Shown here: piece after piece, positions 27,843 to 36,272 of the stretch
Numbering within the stretch: position 1 is the first letter of the stretch
Layout of the letters: each line of letters begins with the position of its first letter
Assembly (NCBI GenBank): GCA_024639845.1
Contig: JAHEGG010000004.1
Span: 109,197-173,196 of the forward strand
Source: Microbacteriaceae bacterium
GTDB taxonomy: Bacteria > Actinomycetota > Actinomycetes > Actinomycetales > Microbacteriaceae
Direction: 5' to 3'
DNA length: 64,000 bases
Program-made: the position numbers and the translations under genes
The notes under the pieces: generated by a model
What the model was told of the DNA's origin: nothing
Seen by the model: the letters and a program-made list of their open reading frames with translations, nothing else
Database searches by the model: none

Positions 27843-28457
27843 TTAGTGAGTAGGCGAAGCCATGATGCCGCCATTAGAAAACGCTACTTGAGCGTTGGCG
27901 TTTTGCATCGGAACGACATTGGTCTGAATCGGTCCTGTTGGAACCGAAGTCGCGCTCTTCTTTGCGGCCGCGGCAGCCTTCGAAGCAGCGGCGTTCGCGG
28001 CCTGCTGAGCCTTGATTGCGCCGACATCTGTCGTGCTCAGCAACATGGAGTTTGGCACGAGGTTACGAGCAACCTTGGTTGAGTCGCCGCCGTATGCCGC
28101 CTTTGGCTTGCCAAAGATCTTCTGATCTTCGATTCTCAAGAAGACCGGGTTGGTGTTGGCAACCATGCCAAGACCTTCCGCGGCGTTAGCCAAATTTTGT
28201 TGGGATGACAGGGAGTCAACCTCGGCGGCAAGGATCTCGCTCGTGGTGCCGAGTTCGTGCTTGTATGCCTTGAGTTGGGCCAGTTCGTAAGCGCCTTGAC
28301 TAATGAATACACCAATAATCAGTTGAATGATCTGAATACCAAGAAGGCCGAGCACGACCATCAGCGGAATCGCTAGTCTGGTGCGACGGGTGGATGGTGC
28401 GGTTGCTTTTGGTGTCCAACTGAAATTTGCCGGTCCCGCTACTCTGAGGGCGCTCAT
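27843..28457 (-). CDS. FtsL-like divisome membrane protein
   Basis: The position between rsmH and ftsI is that of ftsL, and the topology fits: basic cytoplasmic N-terminus (1-28), one membrane helix (29-53), then a short coiled-coil region (about 57-92) containing E-L-A-Q-L-K-A-Y-K-H-E-L. Unlike compact FtsL proteins of about 100 residues, this one has 204, with an Ala/Lys-rich external tail (about 148-170) and a Gln/Asn/Pro-rich end. Actinobacterial FtsL proteins are poorly conserved, so identity rests on place and topology. The start overlaps the rsmH stop by 4 bp. Confidence 0.75.
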   Translation of the reverse strand: MSALRVAGPANFSWTPKATAPSTRRTRLAIPLMVVLGLLGIQIIQLIIGVFISQGAYELAQLKAYKHELGTTSEILAAEVDSLSSQQNLANAAEGLGMVANTNPVFLRIEDQKIFGKPKAAYGGDSTKVARNLVPNSMLLSTTDVGAIKAQQAANAAASKAAAAAKKSATSVPTGPIQTNVVPMQNANAQVAFSNGGIMASPTH

Positions 28458-29410
28458 GCTGCTTGCCTAACTTTCTCGGCGGCGCGCAAACGCACCGAAG
28501 CCGAACGAGGGTTTGATACTTTTTCTGTTTCAGATGCCAGTTCGGCACCCTTGACGACCAGACGAAGCACTGGTGCGTGCTCCGGAAGCTCGATCGGAAG
28601 CTCGATCGGTGCTGAGGATTTTGACGAGGCGACTAGCGCCTGCTTTACGATGCGGTCTTCGAGCGACTGATAAGCCAGCACTACAACGCGTCCGCCAACG
28701 GCTAGAACATCGATAACCTGTGGCATTGCCGCCTTCAATGCGTCGAGTTCGGAGTTCACTTCGATTCTCAAAGCCTGAAAAACCCGCTTGGCTGGGTGAC
28801 CCGAGCTCTTACCAGGTATGAACGGCACAACCTTGACGATTAGTGACGCCAACTGAGTGCTGGTCTCAAACTTCGCAGTCTTTCGAGCATTGACGACGGC
28901 ACGTGCGATCTGGCGGGCATAGCGCTCCTCGCCGAATTCCTTGAAGATGCGAACCAGGTCGTCTTCGTCGTAGTCGTTCACAACATCCGCTGCCGTTAGG
29001 CCGGTTGTGTTGTCCATGCGCATGTCGAGAGGCGCTTCGTAAGAATAGGCAAACCCTCGTGCGGCTTCGTCTAGCTGCATGGATGAGACGCCAAGGTCCA
29101 TCAGAACACCCTGAACCTCAGAGATGCCGAGGTCTTCTAGAGCCTCGGCGATTTCGTCATAGACGACGTGACAGAACTGAACCCGGCTGCCGAAACGCTC
29201 GAGACGCTGCTTGGCTAGCTTGAGGGCGTTAGGGTCGCGGTCCAGTCCAACCACCTGAAGACCGGGGAAACGATCGAGGAATGCCTCGGTGTGACCGCCA
29301 AGACCCAGTGTGCAGTCGACCAGGATGGCCCCATCCGTGCGGAGTGCTGGCGCGAGTAGCTCGATGCAGCGCTCTAACATCACTGGTTCGTGGAGTTGTT
29401 CGATGGACAT
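28454..29410 (-). CDS. rsmH: 16S rRNA m4C1402 methyltransferase RsmH
   Basis: It methylates N4 of C1402 in 16S rRNA using SAM. The 318-residue protein begins MSIEQLHEPVMLERCIELL; the SAM loop is DCTLGLGGHTEAFL, and GVLMDLGVSSMQLDEAARGFAYS and PLDMRMD are family signatures. The ATG at 29410 has GGAG upstream and starts just before homology; an in-frame start at 29431 is less likely. A 12-bp tandem duplication inside the gene gives IELPIELP. Confidence 0.95.
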   Translation of the reverse strand: MSIEQLHEPVMLERCIELLAPALRTDGAILVDCTLGLGGHTEAFLDRFPGLQVVGLDRDPNALKLAKQRLERFGSRVQFCHVVYDEIAEALEDLGISEVQGVLMDLGVSSMQLDEAARGFAYSYEAPLDMRMDNTTGLTAADVVNDYDEDDLVRIFKEFGEERYARQIARAVVNARKTAKFETSTQLASLIVKVVPFIPGKSSGHPAKRVFQALRIEVNSELDALKAAMPQVIDVLAVGGRVVVLAYQSLEDRIVKQALVASSKSSAPIELPIELPEHAPVLRLVVKGAELASETEKVSNPRSASVRLRAAEKVRQAA

Positions 29411-29507
29411 AAGCTCCGGGCTTCGTCCCATCTTCTAGAACCTCACCCGTTTTCCGACCTAGGGGAAGAAGGTCGGACCTGTGACGGGTGAAGATCTAGC
29501 CGGTGGG

Positions 29508-29939
29508 CTAGAAGATTCCCGGAATCACCTCCCCCGGACGGTTTGCGAAGGCTGCCTCTTCACGGGCCTGATAGTCGGCCCATTCTTGGCGGTCCCAAAT
29601 TTCTAGGTGGGTGCGAACGCCGATCAGAACAAGGTCCTTCGAAAGCTTGGCGTAGGTACGAAGTGCTGGTGCGACGGTGATGCGACCCTGACGGTCTGGG
29701 AGTTCGTTCTTGGCTCCCGAAAGAAACAAGCGAAGGAACGCACGTTGCTCGGGCGTGGTCAACGCTGCAGCATCCATGTTGGCGATCAGTTCGTTGAAGT
29801 ACCCCGAGGTGTAGACGAACAGGCAGCCCTCTTGACCCTTGGTCAAGAACAGGCCGCCCTGAAAGTCTTCGCGAAGCCGGGAAGGCAAAATCATGCGTCC
29901 CTTGTCGTCGAGTTTGAGCTCGTATTCGCCTGAAAACAT
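29508..29939 (-). CDS. mraZ: Transcriptional regulator MraZ
   Basis: The DNA-binding regulator that heads most dcw clusters and controls its own operon. The 143-residue protein contains two tandem SpoVT/AbrB-like swapped-hairpin repeats, marked by LDDKGRMILPSRLRE (about 8-22) and DRQGRITVAPALR in the second half. It binds arrays of short repeats spaced 10 bp apart, and such arrays are present at 29977-29994 and 30074-30090. The leader has a good AGGGAGGC Shine-Dalgarno sequence. Confidence 0.96.
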   Translation of the reverse strand: MFSGEYELKLDDKGRMILPSRLREDFQGGLFLTKGQEGCLFVYTSGYFNELIANMDAAALTTPEQRAFLRLFLSGAKNELPDRQGRITVAPALRTYAKLSKDLVLIGVRTHLEIWDRQEWADYQAREEAAFANRPGEVIPGIF

Positions 29940-29976
29940 GGCCTGCCTCCCTTCTAATCCGCTGTGCTACATTTCT

Positions 29977-29994
29977 CTCCACTTTACTCCACTT
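29977..29994 (-). promoter_or_regulatory. MraZ operator array, proximal
   Basis: On the minus strand AAGTGGAG occurs twice exactly 10 bp apart (29987-29994 and 29977-29984), about 37 bp before the mraZ start codon. Repeats of this kind on the 10-bp helical period are the known MraZ binding pattern. A degenerate third unit (AAATGTAG) follows in phase. Confidence 0.75.
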
Positions 29995-30073
29995 GACACA
30001 CCAAAAGTGCACAATTTAGGGAATAATTTCGATATCGTTTGGGTAACAATCGCGAATTTATTGGCTTTTTGCT

Positions 30074-30101
30074 AGTGGAGCAAAGTGGAGTACTTTTGGA
30101 G
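30074..30101 (+). promoter_or_regulatory. MraZ operator array, distal and inverted
   Basis: AGTGGAG occurs at 30074-30080 and 30084-30090 on the plus strand, again 10 bp apart, with TTGGAG following one base out of phase. The 17 bp at 30074-30090 are the reverse complement of 29977-29993 with 16 of 17 matches. No plus-strand gene starts just downstream, so this may be a second MraZ site in the upstream part of the dcw promoter region. Confidence 0.6.
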
Positions 30102-30115
30102 GCTGCGCTTAATTT

Positions 30116-30149
30116 GGGCAAAAAAAACAGAGCCCGCAGGCTCTGTTAG
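30116..30149 (-). terminator. Rho-independent terminator after DUF3040 gene
   Basis: On the minus strand the stem CAGAGCC/GGCTCTG with a 4-nt loop is followed by a run of T residues. It lies 16 nt past the stop codon of the DUF3040 gene and insulates that gene from the dcw promoter region. Confidence 0.8.
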
Positions 30150-30164
30150 AAAAGTCGCGACGAG

Positions 30165-30533
30165 TTAGCTGCCCGAGCGCTTATCCCAGCGGTCTTCGAA
30201 GAAGCTGCCGGGGCTCTTTTTCGGCTTGTCTGGGCCAGGTGCGTTCGCTGCTTTGTTCTTGGCTCCCCCACCCTGGTTCGCCGAGCCGCCCGAAGTCGCA
30301 AGCACAAGGCCACCCAGCATAAGCACGAAAGCGATGAGCCCGATGAACATGATCTGGATGATCACGGCAAACACGAGCACCGAGAGGCCGATTACCGCCA
30401 ACAGCACACCGGCGACAAGTTTGGCCGCTAGGTTACCCCCGGATGAGACGCGCTGGGCAAACTTGGCGTCTTCGGCGTAGAGTCCGCGCTCTAGCTCTTC
30501 GAGAACTCGTTGCTCTCGTTCAGACAGCCCCAT
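30165..30533 (-). CDS. DUF3040 domain membrane protein
   Basis: The 122-residue protein begins MGLSEREQRVLEELERGLYAED, the signature of the actinobacterial DUF3040 family. Two adjacent hydrophobic segments (about 39-57 and 61-80) follow, and the C-terminal part is Gly/Lys/Pro-rich. Function is unknown; the gene regularly lies next to mraZ in actinobacteria. I use ATG 30533 with GAAGGG upstream; a start at 30566 would add residues not seen in the family. It is divergent from the polyprenyl synthetase gene. Confidence 0.88.
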   Translation of the reverse strand: MGLSEREQRVLEELERGLYAEDAKFAQRVSSGGNLAAKLVAGVLLAVIGLSVLVFAVIIQIMFIGLIAFVLMLGGLVLATSGGSANQGGGAKNKAANAPGPDKPKKSPGSFFEDRWDKRSGS

Positions 30534-30588
30534 TTTTGCCAACCCTTCGATCACGCATCTAGTCAAATGATAAGACCAGCCTTGGCGT

Positions 30589-30601
30589 TAGGCTATTCCC
30601 G
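30589..30601 (+). promoter_or_regulatory. Putative leaderless promoter -10 of idsA
   Basis: TAGGCT (30589-30594) ends 6 nt before the GTG at 30601, with no Shine-Dalgarno sequence. This fits TANNNT-driven leaderless transcription. Confidence 0.45.
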
Positions 30602-31716
30602 TGAGTGAAACCAAGGTGCTTCTCGAACTGGTGCAACGCCAGCTCGACGAATTTTGCGCCTCTCGCAAAGAGGAGTTCCTCACGATTTCGCCCGACTTGG
30701 GCATCCTGGTGGATTACACGAAAGACCTTCTCGCCGGCGGAAAGCGATTCCGCGCACTGTTCTGCTACTGGGCTTGGGTGGCCTGCCTCGACACCGCCGC
30801 GTTTGGCCAGGATCACACTCAGCGCACCAAGTCGGCCGAAGCGATGGTCGGCATCAGCGCGGCTCTCGAAATGTTCCACGGCGCAGCCTTGGTTCACGAT
30901 GACCTGCTAGACCAGAGCGACACTCGCCGCGGAGTTCCGGCCATTCACAAGCGCTTCGAAAATATGCACGATAAATCCGGATGGGCGGGCAGCCCAGAGC
31001 GCTTCGGGCAGGCGGGTTCGGTTCTAGTCGGTGACCTGATGCTCGCTTGGAGCAGCGAACTTTTCGGAAACGCCCTTCTGAAATCGCCAAGCGCACAAAT
31101 CGAATCGGCCTGTCGCGACGAATTCTCAAAGATGAGAGTCGAGGTGATGGCGGGTCAATACCTCGACGTTCTCGAAGAGAACGCGGCACCAACTCGAGAC
31201 GTCGAAGGTGCGGTTGGCCGAGCCAATCGCGTGATTCTCTATAAAACCGCGAAATACAGCATCGAAGCCCCACTGCTAATCGGAGCAGCATTCGCCGGTG
31301 CCGATCCGGCCACGCTGCGCGGTCTTTCGGCCTTCGGAATTCCACTCGGAATGGCATTCCAACTGCGCGATGACATTCTCGGAGTATTTGGCGATTCGAG
31401 CATCACAGGTAAACCAACCGGGGATGACCTGCGCGAGGGCAAGCGCACGGTATTGGTTGCACTTACTCGCCAGGCACTGATGCCGTCGGTTGGAAAGATT
31501 TTTGATGAACTGCTCTCGAGTCGCAAGCTTGAAGAAGAGCAAATCGCCTTCTTGCAGCAGACCATCAAGGGGTCTGGCGCGCTAGCCAAGACCGAACAGA
31601 TGATTGAAGAACTCGCAAACGAAAGCCTGAGCGCCTTGGATTTGCTTCAGGTCGACGCGTCGGCCAAGTTGCAGTTGCGCGAACTCGCCATGAGAGTGAT
31701 CAACCGCCAGGCCTAG
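30601..31716 (+). CDS. idsA: Polyprenyl (geranylgeranyl-type) diphosphate synthase
   Basis: A trans-isoprenyl diphosphate synthase that condenses isopentenyl diphosphate onto allylic diphosphates, giving precursors for quinones, carotenoids or carrier lipids. The 371-residue protein has GGKRFRALFCYW (47-58), the first aspartate-rich motif HDDLLDQSDTRRG (from 99), and the second LRDDILGVFGD (about 256-266). Chain length is not certain from motifs alone. Starting at GTG 30601 gives MSETKVLLELV. It corresponds in position to IdsA2 (Rv2173) of mycobacteria, next to the Rv2175c/pknL pair. Confidence 0.9.
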   Translation: MSETKVLLELVQRQLDEFCASRKEEFLTISPDLGILVDYTKDLLAGGKRFRALFCYWAWVACLDTAAFGQDHTQRTKSAEAMVGISAALEMFHGAALVHDDLLDQSDTRRGVPAIHKRFENMHDKSGWAGSPERFGQAGSVLVGDLMLAWSSELFGNALLKSPSAQIESACRDEFSKMRVEVMAGQYLDVLEENAAPTRDVEGAVGRANRVILYKTAKYSIEAPLLIGAAFAGADPATLRGLSAFGIPLGMAFQLRDDILGVFGDSSITGKPTGDDLREGKRTVLVALTRQALMPSVGKIFDELLSSRKLEEEQIAFLQQTIKGSGALAKTEQMIEELANESLSALDLLQVDASAKLQLRELAMRVINRQA

Positions 31717-31740
31717 AGCCCGCCTCAATAGAGCATTGTC

Positions 31741-32085
31741 CTACTGCGCAAGCATTTGCGCGGCGCGGCGCACCGGCGACTTGTGCCCAGCCAAAAGTGC
31801 CGCCATCGGCGTTGAACCGAGTAGCTCGTTTTCTTGATATAGCCATGTGATGCCCTCTTCGAGCGGCACTCCACAGTCGATCAGAAGCAAAATGGTGCCC
31901 CGAAGGCTGTGCAGCGGTTCACCGTCGACGATTGTTTCAACTGGGATCACCTTGTCGTTTCCACGCCTAAATGAAATCAGGCTGTGTTCTTCGACCAGTC
32001 TTCTAACCTTGCCAATCGAAATACCGAGCCTTTGAGCCGCCTCGTCATAACTAAACGCAGGAACCTTGGCTAAAACATCATTCAC
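31741..32085 (-). CDS. Rv2175c-like winged-helix DNA-binding protein
   Basis: A 114-residue protein with an N-terminal winged helix-turn-helix (AFSYDEAAQRLGISIGKVRRLVEE, about 10-33) and a C-terminal domain found only in the Rv2175c family of actinobacteria. In mycobacteria Rv2175c is a substrate of the kinase PknL, and here too the genes are divergent neighbours. The start is GTG at 32085. The phospho-acceptor N-terminal extension of the mycobacterial protein is not present in this version. Its DNA target and role are unknown. Confidence 0.82.
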   Translation of the reverse strand: MNDVLAKVPAFSYDEAAQRLGISIGKVRRLVEEHSLISFRRGNDKVIPVETIVDGEPLHSLRGTILLLIDCGVPLEEGITWLYQENELLGSTPMAALLAGHKSPVRRAAQMLAQ

Positions 32086-32175
32086 AGTTCAAGATTGCCA
32101 CAACATCCTCGCCGGCACTACCAACCCAATGAATTCTGCGGTCTTTACTTAGCCTCGTGCAAAAAGGTCTGCGGG

Positions 32176-32189
32176 TATTCTTGGCTTGA
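32176..32189 (+). promoter_or_regulatory. Putative leaderless promoter -10 of pknL
   Basis: TATTCT (32176-32181) is 7 nt upstream of the ATG at 32189 and no Shine-Dalgarno sequence is present, suggesting a leaderless transcript. Confidence 0.45.
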
Positions 32190-34132
32190 TGAACCTCTCC
32201 CCCTTTAGCGATCGGATGCTCGGCGAGCGTTACCGAATCATAAGGTCGCTCGCGCAAGGTGGAATGGCGCGAGTTTTTCTCGCGGAGGACACCAGGCTGC
32301 AGCGCCAGGTGGCGGTCAAACTAATTCATCCGCATCTTGCCGCCGACCACAGTTTTCTAGAGCGATTCCAGCGTGAGGCAGTGCTGGCCGCTAACCTAAA
32401 CCATCCGAATCTGGTCAATATCTTCGATCAGGGAAACGACTCCGGCTCACCCTTCCTGGTGATGGAATATGTCGCCGGTCGCACGCTTCGCGACGTGCTG
32501 AACGAGTTTGGCGCGATCCCTCAGGCAAAAGTTGTCGGGCTTCTCGAGCAGATTCTGCAGGGACTCTCAGCCGCACACCGTGCGGGCATCGTGCATCGCG
32601 ACATCAAGCCCGAGAACGTGCTACTTGCCGACGACGGCAGAATCAAACTCAGCGACTTCGGTTTGGCTAGGCCCGTTTCGGCAAGTCCGAAAGAGCAGTT
32701 GATCGGCACGGCCGCCTACATCGCGCCCGAGACCGTAACCAACGGTCAAGCCGACAAGCGCGCCGACATCTACGCCGTGGGCATTTTGGCCTATGAACTG
32801 CTGACCTCGAGACAACCATTCATCGGGGATGACGCGGCCGAGGTGGCCGCCCAACACGCGCGTGAGAGCGTGCCGGCCCCGAGCGAGGTGGTTGCGGGAT
32901 TAGCGCGACAGGTCGACGAGCTTGTGCTTTGGTGCACCGAATCGAACCCTGACGATCGCCCGGACGACGCGCAAGAACTGCTCGATTACGTGCGAGCCAT
33001 CGCGGCCGAGCTGGTCGATGAACCTGCAGTTCCTCGCGAACGGAGCCACGCCGAAACCGAGCCAGCGAGCAACGCCACCAAGGTGCTGAGCTCGGCAGAG
33101 TCGAATGCTACCGAGATTATTTCTGGTTCATCCGCCACATCGACGCCTGGATCCGCATTCGACCCGAATGCGACCACGGTGATTGGCGGTGCGACAGGTT
33201 CATTCGCCTCGTCAGATGACACCCAGGATGAACTTCCGCTGGCCCGTTGGTCGAAAGCTCGCTTTTGGCGCTGGCTGGTAACCACCATCGTCGTCATGGT
33301 CATGGCAACCGGTGCCGGCTGGTGGTTCGGGGCTGGACCGGGAGCGCTTCGCGCGCTTCCCGAACTCAACAACCGAACGGTAGCGACCGCTCAGAGCGCT
33401 TTGAACGGGCTCGGCTTGAACCTGACGATTGCAAACGAGTACTCGCCGGATGTCGCGCAGGGCCTAATCATTCGCACCGAACCGGCTGCAGGCGCTTTGG
33501 TGTTCAGCGGTGCCCGACTGAAGCTTGTGGTGTCACTGGGTCCGGAACTCAAGGTTGCGCCAAAACTCACGGGCCTAAATCTGGCCGAAGCCACCGTGGA
33601 GATCACCAAGGCTGGCTTTGTTTTCGGTGGCGCTGAAGCTTGGTTCAACACAGCGACGACCGGAAGCGTATTTGACTACACGGGTATCGGGGGCGAAAAA
33701 ATTGCGGTCGGCTCGGCCATAAATCTGAAGGTTTCACTCGGACCGATTCCAAGCGTTTCCGGCATCACCCAGGATGCTGCCACTGCCCTATTGACTTCCG
33801 TCGGGCTCACCGTGGACACCGTGACTCTGCAATTCTCCGACACGGTTCCGAGCGGACAAGTGATTTCACTGGTCCCGTCCAGCGAACCGCTCGGAGAGAA
33901 CGGCAAGGTCGAACTGGTGGTGTCAAAGGGAAGCAACCTTGTTGTTATGCCAAAGGTGGTCGGCGAAACGATCGCTGCGGCACAGTCTGCGCTCAAATCT
34001 CTCGGGCTGGTCGTGGTGGTCGACACCGACAAACTCTCATCCCAGTGGGGAATCGTGAAGGTCAAGAGCGCTTCGGCAAAAGCTGGCAGTCAACTTCGCC
34101 GAGGCGATCGGGTGACCATCGTCAGTCGCTAA
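32189..34132 (+). CDS. pknL: PASTA-domain serine/threonine protein kinase, PknL-type
   Basis: A transmembrane Hanks-type kinase, 647 residues from ATG 32189 (a TTG one codon upstream is possible). The kinase domain (about 15-275) has the glycine loop SLAQGGMARVF, the ATP lysine in VAVK (K44), HRDIKPEN (136-143), DFG (156-158) and GTAAYIAPE. A Ser/Thr/Asn-rich juxtamembrane stretch follows (about 285-350), then one membrane helix (about 362-382) and four extracellular PASTA repeats (about 387-647) that usually bind muropeptides or lipid II. Context with the Rv2175c-like gene and class II DAHP synthase identifies it as PknL rather than PknB. Its stop shares four bases (CTAA) with the converging aroG stop. 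Confidence 0.93.
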   Translation: MNLSPFSDRMLGERYRIIRSLAQGGMARVFLAEDTRLQRQVAVKLIHPHLAADHSFLERFQREAVLAANLNHPNLVNIFDQGNDSGSPFLVMEYVAGRTLRDVLNEFGAIPQAKVVGLLEQILQGLSAAHRAGIVHRDIKPENVLLADDGRIKLSDFGLARPVSASPKEQLIGTAAYIAPETVTNGQADKRADIYAVGILAYELLTSRQPFIGDDAAEVAAQHARESVPAPSEVVAGLARQVDELVLWCTESNPDDRPDDAQELLDYVRAIAAELVDEPAVPRERSHAETEPASNATKVLSSAESNATEIISGSSATSTPGSAFDPNATTVIGGATGSFASSDDTQDELPLARWSKARFWRWLVTTIVVMVMATGAGWWFGAGPGALRALPELNNRTVATAQSALNGLGLNLTIANEYSPDVAQGLIIRTEPAAGALVFSGARLKLVVSLGPELKVAPKLTGLNLAEATVEITKAGFVFGGAEAWFNTATTGSVFDYTGIGGEKIAVGSAINLKVSLGPIPSVSGITQDAATALLTSVGLTVDTVTLQFSDTVPSGQVISLVPSSEPLGENGKVELVVSKGSNLVVMPKVVGETIAAAQSALKSLGLVVVVDTDKLSSQWGIVKVKSASAKAGSQLRRGDRVTIVSR

Positions 34133-35490
34133 CGCTTGGCTAGGGCCTCGGCAACCAAGAACGCGAGTTCGAGCGACTGTGAGTGGTTGAGGCGAGGATC
34201 ACAAAGCGACTCGTAACGCTCCTCGAGTGTGCTCTCATCGATGTGCTCTGACCCACCAAGGCACTCGGCGACATCGTCACCGGTTAACTCGACATGGATT
34301 CCCCCCGGCACAGTTCCGGCAGCGCGGTGCACCTCGAAGAAGCCGGCAACCTCATCCATCACATCGTCGAAACGACGCGACTTGTAGCCGTTCTTGGTGG
34401 TGATGCCATTGCCGTGCATCGGGTCGGTAATCCAAAGCGGGTTGGCCCCAGAATCGCGAACGGCTTCGACCAATTTTGGTAGTGCTTCGCGGATCTTGGG
34501 TGCGCCCATTCGGCTGATGAAGGTCAGTCGACCTGGTTCGCGGTTTGGGTCAAGTTTGTCGATCAGAGCGAGCACGTCGTCAACAGAGGTGCTAGGGCCA
34601 AGCTTTACGCCGATTGGGTTTCGGATGCGCGACATGAAGTCAACATGAGCGCCGTCGAGTTGGCGCGTGCGCTCACCGATCCAAACGAAGTGACCAGAAG
34701 TCGAGTAAGGCGTGCCGGTGCGCGAGTCAATTCTGGTCATCGGGCGTTCGTAATCGAATAACAGTGCTTCGTGACTGACATAGAACTCGGTGGTCTTTAG
34801 CGCGTCGAAGTCTGCCCCGCAGGCTGCCATGAATTTGATTGCGCGATCGATTTCTTGAGCTAGCGACTCGTAACGAACGTTGGCCGGGTTGGTTGTGAAG
34901 CCACGGTTCCACTCGTGCACCGAACGAAGGTCAGCAAACCCACCCTGTGTGAAGGCGCGAATCAAGTTCAGCGTCGAAGCCGAGGTGTGGTACGCGTTAA
35001 GAAGACGCTCAGGGTCGGCGGTGCGAGACTCGAGAGTGAAGTCGTAACCGTTGACCGCATCCCCGCGGTAAGCCGGCAGGGTTACGCCCTCGCGAGTCTC
35101 GTCGTTCGAAGAACGTGGCTTAGCGAACTGACCAGCCATACGGCCCATCTTGATAACCGGTAGCGAAGCGCCGTAGGTGAGCACGACTGCCATTTGGAGC
35201 AGGGTCTTAACTCGGTTGCGAATACGATCAGCGGTTGCGTCGACGAAGGTTTCAGCGCAGTCTCCACCCTGAAGCAAGAAGGCCTTGCCCTCGGCGGCAG
35301 AAGCCAGTCTGGCGCGAAGAATGTCGACCTCACCGGCAAAGACCAGCGGTGGCAACTTGGCAAGACGGGCGCGGGCATCAAGCACCGCATTCTCGTTCGG
35401 CCAAGTCGGTTGCTGGGCGGCAGGCAGGTTGACATAGTTGTCCAGACCGGCGATGACCGCTGGGTCTGCTGCAACTACTGGTTCATTCAT
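34129..35490 (-). CDS. aroG: 3-deoxy-7-phosphoheptulonate synthase, class II
   Basis: It condenses phosphoenolpyruvate and erythrose 4-phosphate, the entry step of the shikimate pathway. The 453-residue length and motifs (FLLQGGDCAETF near 72-83, RMAGQFAKPRS, DPMHGNGI, GIHVELTGDDVAECLGG) are those of the class II, plant-like enzyme. It starts in TAATG overlap with the preceding acyltransferase. tyrA and aroH are elsewhere in the window (50-51.5 kb); mycobacterial class II enzymes pair with a chorismate mutase of another family, so interaction here is not implied. Confidence 0.95.
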   Translation of the reverse strand: MNEPVVAADPAVIAGLDNYVNLPAAQQPTWPNENAVLDARARLAKLPPLVFAGEVDILRARLASAAEGKAFLLQGGDCAETFVDATADRIRNRVKTLLQMAVVLTYGASLPVIKMGRMAGQFAKPRSSNDETREGVTLPAYRGDAVNGYDFTLESRTADPERLLNAYHTSASTLNLIRAFTQGGFADLRSVHEWNRGFTTNPANVRYESLAQEIDRAIKFMAACGADFDALKTTEFYVSHEALLFDYERPMTRIDSRTGTPYSTSGHFVWIGERTRQLDGAHVDFMSRIRNPIGVKLGPSTSVDDVLALIDKLDPNREPGRLTFISRMGAPKIREALPKLVEAVRDSGANPLWITDPMHGNGITTKNGYKSRRFDDVMDEVAGFFEVHRAAGTVPGGIHVELTGDDVAECLGGSEHIDESTLEERYESLCDPRLNHSQSLELAFLVAEALAKR

Positions 35491-36221
35491 TACTCTGCTG
35501 TCCTGACTTCTGGTGTGACTTTGACTGCTTCAACCTTGGTGGCTGATCCCTTTGGCTTTTTCATCGAAGACGCATACACGTCGACGTATTCTTGGCCGCT
35601 GAGCTTCATCAGCTCATACATGATTTCATCGGTGACGGCACGCAACACGATTCGGTCGCCTTCCATGCCAGTGAACCTAGAAAAGTCGAGTGGTTCGCCC
35701 ACGATAATGCCAATTCTGCGGATGCGCGGCAGGCGCTTGCCGATTGGCTGCACCTTTTCGGTGTCGATCATGGCCACTGGGATGATCGGAACTTTGGCCT
35801 CGAGCACCATTCGGGCGATACCGGTGCGGCCTCGAAAGAGGCGTCCGTCAGGGCTGCGAGTGCCCTCAGGATAAATGCCGAGGAGTTGGCCCTGGGCTAA
35901 AACCTTGAGCCCAGTGTTGAGCGAGGCTTCGGATGCCTTGCCACCCGAACGGTCGATTGGCAGTTGACCAGTCGACTTGAAGAACCACCGGGTTAGGGCA
36001 CCCTTGATGCCTTTGCCAGTGAAGTATTCCGACTTGGCCAAAAAAACAACTGGGCGGCGTGACTGCAGCGGCAGAAAAATGCTGTCGCTGAACGAGAGGT
36101 GGTTGCTCGCGAGAATCGCCGCTCCGGTACTCGGAATGTTTTCCATGCCTCTAACCCAGGGCCGAAAAAGTAGTCGTAGCAGAGGGCCGAGAATAAGCGA
36201 CTTGAGAATGAAATAAGCCAC
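35490..36221 (-). CDS. 1-acyl-sn-glycerol-3-phosphate acyltransferase (PlsC family)
   Basis: A membrane-bound acyltransferase of phospholipid synthesis, 243 residues. A hydrophobic N-terminal helix is followed by the H-x4-D motif NHLSFSD (H41, D46), the substrate motif YPEGTRSPDG and VPIIPVAMID. I prefer GTG 36221 because GGAGGT lies just upstream; a GTG at 36233 would place the Shine-Dalgarno sequence inside the gene. It probably makes an operon with aroG, whose start overlaps its stop. Family members differ in acyl donors, so the exact substrate is inferred. Confidence 0.88.
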   Translation of the reverse strand: MAYFILKSLILGPLLRLLFRPWVRGMENIPSTGAAILASNHLSFSDSIFLPLQSRRPVVFLAKSEYFTGKGIKGALTRWFFKSTGQLPIDRSGGKASEASLNTGLKVLAQGQLLGIYPEGTRSPDGRLFRGRTGIARMVLEAKVPIIPVAMIDTEKVQPIGKRLPRIRRIGIIVGEPLDFSRFTGMEGDRIVLRAVTDEIMYELMKLSGQEYVDVYASSMKKPKGSATKVEAVKVTPEVRTAE

Positions 36222-36272
36222 GATACCTCCCACGATTGCTAGCTTTGGCGCTCGAGCGAGCGAACTTCAAGT

